Shown one piece after another: positions 16,275-24,727 of a stretch of DNA of 46,240 nt; position 1 is the stretch's first letter, and each line of letters starts with the position of its first letter. The notes beneath the pieces were generated by a model. That model had not been told where the DNA came from and made no database searches. It saw nothing but the letters and a program-made list of their open reading frames with translations. Origin of the DNA: Chamaesiphon sp041738715. GTDB taxonomy: Bacteria > Cyanobacteriota > Cyanobacteriia > Cyanobacteriales > Chamaesiphonaceae. The DNA lies in NCBI GenBank assembly GCA_041738715.1, contig JBGSPI010000136.1:1-46240 (forward strand). Reading direction: 5' to 3'. Made by a program: the position numbers and the translations under genes.

Positions 16275-17690
16275 TCAACTCGATCGAGAGTTATAAATAT
16301 TACCAGAATCCGATTTTAGATGCTGATGACTAATATCAAGATATGAATGGACGTGACTAAACTGTGAGTGGCAATGTGGATGTTGATGCGCCGTTTCATC
16401 CATTTCAATTACACTTAGATGTTCGTGTTGATGATCCAGATCGTGATGATGGGCATGGATATGCCAAAAATCTGTGTGAGTATGAGGAAATCGATCGGGT
16501 GTCAGGCACAAATGACCGATCGCTAGCAATCCCAGCCCGATCAGACTCCCATACAGAAAAGTTTGCTGTGGCATCATCTGCCCCAGCCAGCCAGCTAGAG
16601 GATAAGCACCAGCCCACCAGAGATGACTCCAGGCAAAGTGTGCCCCATAGACGCGCCCTTGGAAATTTGCGGGAGTGCGATCGACAATTAATGTCTGCAT
16701 CGATAGATTGATTAAACTTTGCCCAAATCCAGCGATCGTCCACAGGAGCATCAATGTCACTAGCCCGACATAATTGGCCGGGATGAGTGCGGCGACAATG
16801 AGAATACCACCACCGAGTAGAGTAGTGATTTGCGATCGATATTGGGGATAAGTACCGAGTACCATCGTGCCACAGGTACCACCCAAACCAAAACTCATCA
16901 TTACCCAGCCGTACTCTACCGCCGTCTGTTGGAGTATCCCTTGAACATACCCAACCGTATTTACCAAAATCTGGGCACCAGCGATCGCCGCAACTAACTG
17001 GATCGTTAATCCATATCGAATCGGGGCATCAGTCCACAATCTGGTGGTGCCAGCTTGAATATCCAACCAAATTCGCCCTACAGATTTATCTGGAGAAACA
17101 CCTTCTACCTGCAAATTGCCAGGGAGACTACCAATCAGGATCGCCGCCAGCAAAAAACTTAACCCATCCCAGAAAAATAATTCTCTGGCACCCATAAATA
17201 CTGCCAGCATCCCAGCAATAGCGGGACCAAATACGCCCAAAAGCTGATAAGTGCTGCTAGATAAGGCGATCGCTTGAGGATAATCAGCTTCGCCGGTGAC
17301 TAGGGGAATCGTGGCTTGATATGTCGGTGTAAAAAAGGCATTAAGCATATTTAAGCCCAATACCAAGGCATAGATCTGCCAAATCTCCCGAACGAAAGGT
17401 AATAGACAAACCAGAAACATCCGCCCTAAATGAGTAATCAGCAGGATCGGCTGGCGATCAAACCGATCCGCTAGTACGCCAGCTAATGGCGAGAGCAAGA
17501 CAAAGGCTGTCACCCGCAGTGTCAGTGCGCCTGCCAGTACAACAGGAGCATTATTACCAGCTAAGTCAACAGCTAATAATGCTAAACCCAGCCAAGTCAA
17601 CGCATCCCCCAATAAGCTAATCGTCTGAGCGGCATACAACCGTCGGAAAATCGGACTACGCAAACTGACAAATAAGTTGGTGAGTTTCAT
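16275..17690 (-). CDS. MFS exporter with His-rich tail (NrsD/NreB-like)
   Basis: A 471-aa major-facilitator protein with about 10-12 membrane segments over residues 1-395 and the MFS loop GVLADRFDRQP near residues 66-76. The last 70 residues form a soluble tail with about 18 histidines in roughly 60 positions, including HAHHHDLDHQHEH and HQHPHCH. Nickel exporters NreB and Synechocystis NrsD are MFS proteins with just such a tail, so export of Ni, Co or Zn is the most likely role. The related MFS_3 group also contains siderophore exporters. No metal regulator or RND system is adjacent. The start is the ATG at 17688-17690, divergent from the DUF2358 gene. The downstream prenyltransferase-HDO gene seems to have its own promoter. 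Confidence 0.75.
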   Translation of the reverse strand: MKLTNLFVSLRSPIFRRLYAAQTISLLGDALTWLGLALLAVDLAGNNAPVVLAGALTLRVTAFVLLSPLAGVLADRFDRQPILLITHLGRMFLVCLLPFVREIWQIYALVLGLNMLNAFFTPTYQATIPLVTGEADYPQAIALSSSTYQLLGVFGPAIAGMLAVFMGARELFFWDGLSFLLAAILIGSLPGNLQVEGVSPDKSVGRIWLDIQAGTTRLWTDAPIRYGLTIQLVAAIAGAQILVNTVGYVQGILQQTAVEYGWVMMSFGLGGTCGTMVLGTYPQYRSQITTLLGGGILIVAALIPANYVGLVTLMLLWTIAGFGQSLINLSMQTLIVDRTPANFQGRVYGAHFAWSHLWWAGAYPLAGWLGQMMPQQTFLYGSLIGLGLLAIGHLCLTPDRFPHTHTDFWHIHAHHHDLDHQHEHLSVIEMDETAHQHPHCHSQFSHVHSYLDISHQHLKSDSGNIYNSRSS

Positions 17691-17777
17691 GACAAGATTG
17701 TGCTGTGGGATTAATTAGACTGCATTCTGCTGATGGGCGATCGATAATATAGATTAATCACTCAATCGCCAACGATC

Positions 17778-18152
17778 GTGGACATTCTAGAAATCTTACA
17801 GCAAGACTACGCCCAGTTCCCGATCGATCAGAACTATGACATTTATGCAGAGGATGTCTATTTTCAAGACCCACTAAATCGGTTTCGGGGCTTGCAGCGA
17901 TATCGCCAGACGATCGAGTTTATCCACAAATGGTTTAAATTTCCCCGGCTGGAATTAGCCGAGATTGGTAGGTGCGACTCCTTAATTACGACTCGCTGGA
18001 CATTGAGTTGGAATACCCCATTACCCTGGCATCCACGGATCGAGATCTCTGGGCGCAGCGAGCTATTATTAAACGAACATGATTTAATTATCAGTCATAT
18101 TGATTACTGGGACTGTTCGCCATTTGATGTGTTCAAACAACACTTTCGTTGA
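17778..18152 (+). CDS. DUF2358 (NTF2-like fold) protein
   Basis: A 124-aa soluble protein of the cyanobacterial and plastid DUF2358 family, a SnoaL/NTF2-like alpha+beta cone. The typical order is seen: a helical start (ILEILQQDYAQFP), YAEDVYFQDPLNRFRG near residues 23-38, RWTLSWNTPLPW near 74-85, and an SGRSELLLN strand. Function in the family is not established. It starts with GTG at 17778, has no clear Shine-Dalgarno, and is divergent from the MFS gene across 87 nt. It ends 16 nt from the convergent CHAT gene. Confidence 0.82.
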   Translation: MDILEILQQDYAQFPIDQNYDIYAEDVYFQDPLNRFRGLQRYRQTIEFIHKWFKFPRLELAEIGRCDSLITTRWTLSWNTPLPWHPRIEISGRSELLLNEHDLIISHIDYWDCSPFDVFKQHFR

Positions 18153-18168
18153 CCATATCAAGTCAAAT

Positions 18169-19575
18169 TTACCAAGGATTGCCGATCGTGGTAAATGCGG
18201 CCCAATAGTAAGGATGGGATAAATCTAGGCTCAGAAACGGTTGGAACTCCGAGGGCAAATCCCCCCGCACGCGGCGGATCGAACTATTGCTTAATGTCAA
18301 ATCTCCCTGGAGCATGGCCATCTGGGTATTGCGTAGAGCATTCGATCGCAGCGGCGCGATTTTCAACTGTTGATAAAAATCAGACATCAGCACCACCGTG
18401 CCAATATCATCCACTGCCCAGAGACTCGCTAATACTGACTTCGCCCCCGATTGTACCGCCAGTCCAGCAAACCCTAATTCGGCATTTGGTGTGCCCAATG
18501 CTGTCCGGCAGGCACTCAGCACCAGCAACTGCACCGCCGGCCGATCCAAACGCAAATCGCGAACTCGATCTAATTGCAAGCGTCGATCCCAAAACTGAAT
18601 ATAAGAATCTTTCACCGATTTGGCAGAAATATCCGCATGAGTGGCTAAATGAACGATCCCGTAAGGAGTCTGCGATCGAGCCTGCTGAAATTGCTTGAAG
18701 GTAAATGCCTCATTTAAAAATACTTGTCCCCGCCAAAATCCTGGCTGGGTAATCGTGGCCAACTCTACAGGCACTGCTGGTAAATTAGCCAGATCGGTGA
18801 ATTGATCAGCACCCATGGCTAATACCTGCAAACCCTTTAAGCTAGTCGATTTACGCTCTAATAGGTTAAATGCGGGAATAATCGTTAAGTTATAGCGTTC
18901 GACTAAAAACTGCCGCCCATCGTGGATTGCTGCTAATGGTAATCCCCGCAACCCCGTGCCCAAACAAAATAAAATTGTATCGATTTTCCGCGCTTTCAAT
19001 TCGGCGGCAATGGGCTGAATTAACCAGCGATCGAGTTGTTGTGCTGGTGGTAAATATTCGGCGGGATTAGTTTGGGGATTGACAATATTTCGGCGGAAAT
19101 TGGCGATCGCTTGAGGGAGAGTTTGAGCATTGGCGGATCTGACTACTTGATGAAACGGAGATCCCGTTGCCGATACTAAAATTAGATGTAAGCCATCTGG
19201 ACGCGGTACGGCATAAAGTAATGCTGAGTTGGATTTGGTCGATCGATTAGTCTTGGCTAGTTGTTGTTGAATTTCTGGTAATTCTAAATATTCTGATTTT
19301 AATTTGCCTTGATAATAAGCTTCATATTGATATTGCCAGCCCAATTCTACTTGTCGAATTACATCAACAAAATTATGACTATCTAACGATTTTTGCAGTT
19401 TCCGACCATCTAGAGGTTGTGGTTTTGGTCTAACCTGGCGGGATTCAATTCTAGTCTTGGCTGGACGTGGAATAGCTCCTGCGACAGCACAAAAGCCGAT
19501 CGATTGAGCAATATTCAGCCCAATCAACAGACCCGAAATCGACAACGATCGCTGGATAAATATCTCGATCTTCAT
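18169..19575 (-). CDS. Exported CHAT-domain (caspase-like) protein
   Basis: A 468-aa protein with a C-terminal CHAT domain, a clan CD (caspase/separase-fold) cysteine protease-like domain. The catalytic pair is visible: His313 in HLATHADIS and Cys356 in LSACRTALG, followed by the usual GFAGLAVQSGAKSVLASLW. The start at the ATG at 19573-19575 gives a hydrophobic signal sequence (residues about 10-32). The frame is open to a TTG at 19621-19623, which would overlap the upstream stop and add 16 residues before the signal, so I prefer the ATG. The middle part (about 60-210) is helical. The gene sits 41 nt behind an RTX-repeat protein. Substrate unknown. Confidence 0.85.
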   Translation of the reverse strand: MKIEIFIQRSLSISGLLIGLNIAQSIGFCAVAGAIPRPAKTRIESRQVRPKPQPLDGRKLQKSLDSHNFVDVIRQVELGWQYQYEAYYQGKLKSEYLELPEIQQQLAKTNRSTKSNSALLYAVPRPDGLHLILVSATGSPFHQVVRSANAQTLPQAIANFRRNIVNPQTNPAEYLPPAQQLDRWLIQPIAAELKARKIDTILFCLGTGLRGLPLAAIHDGRQFLVERYNLTIIPAFNLLERKSTSLKGLQVLAMGADQFTDLANLPAVPVELATITQPGFWRGQVFLNEAFTFKQFQQARSQTPYGIVHLATHADISAKSVKDSYIQFWDRRLQLDRVRDLRLDRPAVQLLVLSACRTALGTPNAELGFAGLAVQSGAKSVLASLWAVDDIGTVVLMSDFYQQLKIAPLRSNALRNTQMAMLQGDLTLSNSSIRRVRGDLPSEFQPFLSLDLSHPYYWAAFTTIGNPW

Positions 19576-19616
19576 GGCACTTTTGGGTTTGGGTAGAGAT
19601 GCAGCCTGAAGTGATC

Positions 19617-20804
19617 CTAGCAAAAGATCAAATCACCTCGATTGAGGGTTGTGACGTTTTGAACTACAGCGATCGCATCATTGGTAGATTTGAGCCGAAT
19701 AACTAGATCCTGGCTAGTGGCTGTCGTCGGCTCACCGATGCCAGTTAGATCGCCGAGGGTAAATATATAGTCACAATACTGACCAGATAACCTAATTCGA
19801 TCGCCCTCAACGGTGTTAAAATCAGCGATTGTTGCGTAACCATCCCCAGTATAGTAAATCTGCAACCTTTTCCCTAATCCGAACACATCTGCGCCCGCAC
19901 CACCAATTAGTAGATCGCTGTCACCTTTGCCCCCATAGCCAGTGAGGATGTCACGCCCTCTACCACCATTGAGGATATCATTGCCCAAACCGCCAGATAG
20001 TGTGTCATGACCATCAAAACCGTAGAGAAAGTCATTCCCCGCACCACCAGTCAAGATATCGGCTCGATTGCTGCCTGAGATGAAATCGTTACTTTGTGTG
20101 CCAGCAGTTAGGCGTTGGCATCGTTTGTCTGCACGATCGGGTGCAAAAATTAAGTTAAGTGGTTGTTGTGGCAAAATACCTGTCAGCGATCGAGTGACAG
20201 CATCAGGGATAGAACCAGTTAAACTAGAGATCGATTCACTGATAACTTGACTAGTACCTGTCGTATCCCCAACGGCATAACTTGCGGCGATTGTACCAGT
20301 TTGGCGATCTGTAATTAGATAAGTCTGTGCGTCGATTGTCCCTGCTCCATTGCTGAGGACATAAGCTGTTGCTTTACTCTGTCCGTCAGTAATCAGATTA
20401 TTAACTTCAGTGGTAATTGTCCAGCCATCAAGCTGAGTAAGGCTATCCGGTGCCTGGACGGCGATGTTAATTCGATCGAGTGCGGCATAGATAGTTAGTG
20501 GTGCTAAAGTTGAAATCTGTTGATGACTTCGATCTAAAGACTGAGTGAAAGTTTTACTCAGACCATCAACATCACTAATCGTCGTTGCTAAAAATGCTTG
20601 GTTGTTCAGCGCATCGGTGACTAGATAAGTTTCGGCGGTAATCGTCCCGGTGCCCTGACTGAGAATCTGTGCTTGAGACTTATACTGTCCATCGGTGGCT
20701 AAACTTTGAACTTCGGCGCGTACTTGCCAATCTGCTAGATTTGTTAGCGATGCTGGTGCCTGGATAGTGATTTGGACTTGATTGAGCAAGGTATATTTAG
20801 ACAC
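19617..20804 (-). CDS. RTX calcium-repeat protein with duplicated N-terminal domain
   Basis: A 395-aa protein in three parts. Residues 1-100 and 101-200 are a tandem duplication: VQITIQAPASLTNLADW in one and INIAVQAPDSLTQLDGW in the other, each followed by TDGQ-K and a TYL(V/I)TD block; I do not recognise this domain. Residues about 235-310 carry RTX nonapeptides such as GGAGNDFLYG, GGLGNDILNG and GGAGADVFG, which bind calcium in a beta-roll. The C-terminus (ATIADFNTVEGDRIRL onward) is the usual RTX end that targets type I secretion. No N-terminal signal peptide is present, as expected for that route. The CHAT gene follows and the two are probably co-transcribed. Confidence 0.85.
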   Translation of the reverse strand: MSKYTLLNQVQITIQAPASLTNLADWQVRAEVQSLATDGQYKSQAQILSQGTGTITAETYLVTDALNNQAFLATTISDVDGLSKTFTQSLDRSHQQISTLAPLTIYAALDRINIAVQAPDSLTQLDGWTITTEVNNLITDGQSKATAYVLSNGAGTIDAQTYLITDRQTGTIAASYAVGDTTGTSQVISESISSLTGSIPDAVTRSLTGILPQQPLNLIFAPDRADKRCQRLTAGTQSNDFISGSNRADILTGGAGNDFLYGFDGHDTLSGGLGNDILNGGRGRDILTGYGGKGDSDLLIGGAGADVFGLGKRLQIYYTGDGYATIADFNTVEGDRIRLSGQYCDYIFTLGDLTGIGEPTTATSQDLVIRLKSTNDAIAVVQNVTTLNRGDLIFC

Positions 20805-21053
20805 GATCTATCTCCCGAAGTGATAACGCAAATTCAGACGAATGCGTAAATAAGTTGCTAGCAAGGTTCTAACTCAGCTAGTGAAATCGGGGCATCGATC
20901 GCCTGTAAGTCCGTGCTCAATATTTCTTAACAGGAATAACCTATTAATAACTATCCGCGTTAATACTTATACGGCTTGTATTTTTTATTACCTAATTATA
21001 GCTCAAGACAATCAAATCGCGTCCATCAAGATGTGACAGAGATCGTTAAAATT

Positions 21054-22925
21054 TTAATTTTCAATAGAAATTTTACGGCTATTTGGCTGGGTGACTAGAG
21101 GATCTGGCTCGATCCAGCGTTTGAGTCCACTGCGTTCGAGCCGATTGATAATGCGGGTAACAAGGGCAGATCCAAAAATCGGTTTAGTGGCAAAATCATC
21201 TGCACCAGCGGCAAAAACGCGATCGATTGCCAATGCTGCGGTGTGTCCAGTCAGAAACATAATCGGCAAAGTTGCCCAGCGCGGATCGGTGCGGACAGCT
21301 TGACAGAGTTCGATCCCATTATGGGTGGGCATATCTAAATCGAGAATTAATAAATCGGGAACGCAAGCTTCCAATGTTTCCCAAAATTGACTCGGCTCGG
21401 CTAGGGTGGTGACGGTCATTCCACAGGGCGACAATAAACAGGCTAATCCTTCTAACATGGCCAGATCGTCATCAACGATCAATACTTTGGCTTGACTGGT
21501 GCAAGCGGCATCGATCACTCGATCGACAGCTAGTAATATTTGGCTGGCGGTTACAGGTTTGGAGAGAAACATCCGTCCACCTCTGCGGGCAACTTCGATC
21601 CGCAGATCGAGCGACCCATTCGGTTGACTCAAAACCATCATGGGGATTGCTGGATAGTCCCGCGCCAACTCATCTAAGGCGGTGAACCCATCAGCGATCC
21701 GGGGAAAGCAGTCGAAGTCGATAATAATCGCCGATGGTGGTTGGACTAATTGGCTATTACTTAATTCAGTGACGATTTCAATCTCAAATTTATCTGTGTT
21801 AGTAGACCGCAAGGATGAGGCTAAAACGGCATCTTGGACGATCGCCAGTATTTTTGTTAAATTTATAGACTCATTGGTTGGAATCGATGCTGGCAAAGGA
21901 TTTTCCTCTACTTTGCTCTCGATCTCCCGATGCAACTCATCTACCCCTGCTTGCAACTGGGGAATATTGGCTGGTGTAATATCCAGATCTCCTTCCAATA
22001 ATAATTCAATTTTCTTGGCTGCTGCCGAACCAATTGGTAGTCCAAATGTACCCAATGCCCCTGCCAGTGTATGGGCTGACTGCCATGCCTGGAGGCGAGT
22101 TTCCGTGCTCAAGGATTGGGTTTTGAGTGCAGAGATGACCTGCTCGATCTTGCCTACTCGCTCGATCATTTGGTCGCGATGTCGATACCAAATATCCAGG
22201 AGCAGTTGCGGTGTATTTGACGCAGTATTTGTTGTTGGGGTAATCGGCTGGGTGCGGGATTTTAGTCGATAGCCAATCCCATAGACGGTTTCGATCAGAT
22301 TGGTGGGTGCGCCAACTGCCTTGAGTTTTTGTCTTAATCCTTTAATATGGGTGCGGACTGCTTCTTCGCTGGGCGCATCTTGATAAGTCCAGAGATGTTC
22401 CAAGATCGATCCACAACTGAATACCCGTCGATTGTGGCGGAGAAATAGTTCGAGTAAGGCATATTCTTTGGGCGTGAGGGTAAGCATCTGCCGATCGTAT
22501 GTTACCTCACAATTGCGCGGATCGAGGGTGAGATGTTCCCAGGTTAAAATCGGTAAGTTAGTATCACTCCCTCGCCGCAGCAGAGCGCGAATCCGGGCAG
22601 AAAGTTCTTCTGGATCGAAGGGTTTAACGACATAATCATCTGCGCCAGCATCTAAACCAACTGCGCGATCGTGATTACTATCTCGACTAGTCAACAACAG
22701 AATCGGCATTGTATAACCATGCGATCGAATATGTTGGCAGAGGCTAATGCCATCAAGTTTGGGCAGTAATACATCTAATAAGAGCAGGTCATAATCAAAT
22801 GCTTCAATCAAAGCTAATCCCGCTTCCCCGTCATTGGCGATCTCGACTACATAATTATGGCAATCGAGGGTATGTTTGACTGCCTCAGCCACTGCTAGAT
22901 CGTCTTCAACTACTAAAATTTTCAT
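21054..22925 (-). CDS. Response regulator: receiver - OmpR DNA-binding - Hpt - two receivers
   Basis: A 623-aa multi-module regulator. An N-terminal receiver (residues 1-118; DLLLLDVLLPKLDG and KPF) leads into an OmpR/PhoB winged helix (about 125-220, ending VYGIGYRLKSR). Then comes an Hpt-like helical bundle (about 245-335) with phospho-acceptor His in SAHTLAGALGTFGLP. A second receiver-like module (about 370-480) lacks the N-terminal acidic pair and looks degenerate. A third receiver (about 490-610; LIVDDD, LLILDLDMPTHNG, KPI) looks active. Start: the ATG at 22923-22925 (MKILVVEDD); the frame is open to a TTG at 22958. It follows a CheY-like gene by 45 nt, likely one operon. Its cognate kinase is not adjacent. 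Confidence 0.87.
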   Translation of the reverse strand: MKILVVEDDLAVAEAVKHTLDCHNYVVEIANDGEAGLALIEAFDYDLLLLDVLLPKLDGISLCQHIRSHGYTMPILLLTSRDSNHDRAVGLDAGADDYVVKPFDPEELSARIRALLRRGSDTNLPILTWEHLTLDPRNCEVTYDRQMLTLTPKEYALLELFLRHNRRVFSCGSILEHLWTYQDAPSEEAVRTHIKGLRQKLKAVGAPTNLIETVYGIGYRLKSRTQPITPTTNTASNTPQLLLDIWYRHRDQMIERVGKIEQVISALKTQSLSTETRLQAWQSAHTLAGALGTFGLPIGSAAAKKIELLLEGDLDITPANIPQLQAGVDELHREIESKVEENPLPASIPTNESINLTKILAIVQDAVLASSLRSTNTDKFEIEIVTELSNSQLVQPPSAIIIDFDCFPRIADGFTALDELARDYPAIPMMVLSQPNGSLDLRIEVARRGGRMFLSKPVTASQILLAVDRVIDAACTSQAKVLIVDDDLAMLEGLACLLSPCGMTVTTLAEPSQFWETLEACVPDLLILDLDMPTHNGIELCQAVRTDPRWATLPIMFLTGHTAALAIDRVFAAGADDFATKPIFGSALVTRIINRLERSGLKRWIEPDPLVTQPNSRKISIEN

Positions 22926-22970
22926 TGATTCTAGGGGGATAGGTGGATGGGGGGACAAAGAACTAAATTC

Positions 22971-23366
22971 CTAAGACTTAACCACCTCAAACTTCCAGTC
23001 TAAGACTGTTGCAATTTCTTGGGCTAAATCCATCGGGCTAAATGGCTTGGAAATTGCTGACTTGATGCCGAGTGCGGCATATTTTTGGCGATCGGCAGAT
23101 TGAACTTTCGCCGTCAGTAAAATCACTGGAATCGATCGAGTTACCGGATTGGCTTGAAGTTGACTAAAAGTAGTTAAGCCATCCATATCTGGCATCATCA
23201 CATCCAATAAAATTGCATCTGGTTGTTCGCGCTCGGCAGTGTTAATTGCTTCCAGCCCCGATCCAGCTAGCAGCACTTGCCAGCCAGCGATGGTTTCCAG
23301 GCAAATCTGAGCAACTTCTTGGATATACGCTTCGTTATCCACCACCAAGATCCTCTTACTACTCAT
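22971..23366 (-). CDS. CheY-like single-domain response regulator
   Basis: A 131-aa lone receiver domain. It has the acidic pocket (ILVVDNEAY, with Asn replacing the second acidic residue), phospho-acceptor Asp in AILLDVMMPDMDG, the Thr in VILLTAK, and the conserved Lys in SKPFSPMDL. With no output domain it probably acts as a phosphorelay shuttle or by protein contact. It lies directly upstream of the four-module regulator on the same strand, a natural partner through that protein's Hpt. The start is the ATG at 23364-23366. Confidence 0.9.
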   Translation of the reverse strand: MSSKRILVVDNEAYIQEVAQICLETIAGWQVLLAGSGLEAINTAEREQPDAILLDVMMPDMDGLTTFSQLQANPVTRSIPVILLTAKVQSADRQKYAALGIKSAISKPFSPMDLAQEIATVLDWKFEVVKS

Positions 23367-23462
23367 AATTCTAACTTTAATAACAGTTCCGTGACGTTCT
23401 CAACCATTACGCTCGATCGACTGGATCTTGCGGTACGCATCTCAGATCGATAAGTGGTTTTA

Positions 23463-23485
23463 CCTAGATCGTTACACAATCTAGG
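23463..23485. other. Inverted repeat between cpcT and CheY-like gene
   Basis: CCTAGAT-N9-ATCTAGG is a perfect 7-bp inverted repeat, 97 nt upstream of the CheY-like start and 78 nt after the cpcT stop. It has no T-tract on the minus strand, so an operator is about as likely as a transcription end. Confidence 0.3.
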
Positions 23486-23562
23486 ATCGGGAAATGCAAA
23501 TATATAGTTAAGTTTTGGCTAGAAATCCGAGCCGATCTCGCAGGACAAATACCCCCACTGAT

Positions 23563-24165
23563 CTAGCGATCATTTCCCAGTTCTACCTCATCAGCAAAAC
23601 TCACCGTCTGAGTAAAATCAAATGGGCCAGCGATCGAACCCCAAACATGTTCATCAGTGTCAATATCGCGACCGCGATCGAGGCTAATTAGCTTCTGCGG
23701 TTCAATTTCAAAGGAATTGTCTAAATAAGTGTTTTTCCCATTTCGCACAACCTTACAGCCCTTGCCCGGTTCAACGTAGCCCTTAAATTTGCTCCCCGTC
23801 CACTCGGTAATCATCGTACAACCGGGCATTTTGATGAGGTGATCGCGGGTGAGTTGCTGGAGTAATTCTGGTTTCCGCGCTGCTCCATAAAATTCATTTT
23901 CCGGTTCGATTGTATAGTGTTCGATTTCGATCCGTTCGTTCACAACCCCAAATTTTAGCACTCGTAAACGATAAGGATTATGGAGCATAAAATCATAAGC
24001 CTGTTCGAGAAATAATCCCACACCATCCAATAAATCAAACGGGAGTGGACGCATACACACCCGAATATGGGCGAATAATGGCGGATTTTCAAAAGCTTGA
24101 GCTTGATTACTAAAATCTCCGGCCATCCAACGAACTAGGGTAGGAATGTCTGTAGAATGAGTCAT
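23563..24165 (-). CDS. cpcT: CpcT/CpeT-family phycobiliprotein lyase
   Basis: CpcT-type lyases attach phycocyanobilin to Cys-153 of phycobiliprotein beta subunits (Cys-155 in some numberings) during phycobilisome assembly. The 200-aa product matches the family along its length: LVRWMAGDFSNQAQAFENPP at residues 10-29, RPLPFDLLDGVGLFLEQAYD, PYRLRVLKFG, MPGCTMI and GSKFKGYVEPGKGCKV. The fold is a lipocalin-like beta-barrel without a signal peptide, acting in the cytoplasm. CpcT, CpeT and related sublines are hard to separate by eye, so the exact bilin and site are inferred. The ATG at 24163-24165 lies directly after a C-rich tandem repeat and is divergent from the DUF309 gene. Confidence 0.87.
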   Translation of the reverse strand: MTHSTDIPTLVRWMAGDFSNQAQAFENPPLFAHIRVCMRPLPFDLLDGVGLFLEQAYDFMLHNPYRLRVLKFGVVNERIEIEHYTIEPENEFYGAARKPELLQQLTRDHLIKMPGCTMITEWTGSKFKGYVEPGKGCKVVRNGKNTYLDNSFEIEPQKLISLDRGRDIDTDEHVWGSIAGPFDFTQTVSFADEVELGNDR

Positions 24166-24212
24166 GGGTTAGAGGGTAGAGGGTAGAAGGTAGGGAATAG
24201 GGGGATCAGGAG
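24166..24212. repeat. GGGTAGA-type tandem repeat in a divergent spacer
   Basis: The whole 47-nt space between the start codons of cpcT (minus) and the DUF309 gene (plus) consists of imperfect GGGTAGA/GGGTTAGA heptamers. Read toward cpcT it places CTCTAACCC directly against the ATG. Any promoter for either gene must lie inside or overlap this repeat or the neighbouring coding sequence. Confidence 0.65.
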
Positions 24213-24605
24213 ATGTGGTTACAGGGTATTATTGAATTTAATCAAAGAGAGTATTATGCCTGTCATGATACCCTAGAAGCTGTTTGGATGGAATCTGTTG
24301 ACCCAGACAAGAAATTCTATCAAGGTGTGCTACAAATTGCCGTTGGTTGCTATCACCTCCAAAATCACAATTTGAAAGGCGCGGCAATTTTACTAGGGGA
24401 AGGGATGGGGCGGTTGCGCTATTATCAGCCAGTTTATGGGGGAATTGATGTAACTCAACTGATCGAAGATAGCCATCACCTGTTACAAAACTTGCAAAAA
24501 ATGGTGCGAGCAGATAATTCATTCGATCCTGATAGCGTAGTCGATTTCTGTGCCCAATTAGATCGGGATAAAACGTTGTTTCCGATCCTCAAGGTGGTGG
24601 AATAA
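24213..24605 (+). CDS. DUF309 family protein
   Basis: A 130-aa all-helical protein of the DUF309 family. The family signature is clear: FNQREYYACHDTLEAVWM at residues 8-25, then KKFYQGVLQIAVGCYHL near 33-49 and GAAILLGEGMGRLRYYQP near 56-73. The conserved His and Glu in CHDTLE and the Gln/His in the next helix suggest a ligand or metal pocket, but no activity is established for the family. The ATG at 24213 is followed by MWLQGIIEFN. It has no operon partner downstream within 120 nt. Confidence 0.85.
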   Translation: MWLQGIIEFNQREYYACHDTLEAVWMESVDPDKKFYQGVLQIAVGCYHLQNHNLKGAAILLGEGMGRLRYYQPVYGGIDVTQLIEDSHHLLQNLQKMVRADNSFDPDSVVDFCAQLDRDKTLFPILKVVE

Positions 24606-24727
24606 TGTCGTGAAACTTATCCCAAACCAGTCGCGTCAATCATCTGAGAACTCAATTGCAATAGATTAGTTCACCCAATTTTCCCATCCTTACGATCTGG
24701 GTTGTCAAATCCAGTAAGATTTAAAAC

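Noticed and set aside
13841..17690. A biosynthetic cluster made of the fusion gene and the MFS exporter
   Set aside because: The His-rich tail fits a metal exporter, and a promoter lies between the genes, so a shared pathway is not supported. It is kept only as a remote link.
18195..18698. 167-aa plus-strand frame
   Set aside because: It lies fully antisense to the conserved catalytic part of the CHAT gene and has no recognisable features.
21682..22272. 196-aa plus-strand frame
   Set aside because: Antisense to the Hpt and receiver parts of the response regulator; a shadow of a conserved gene.
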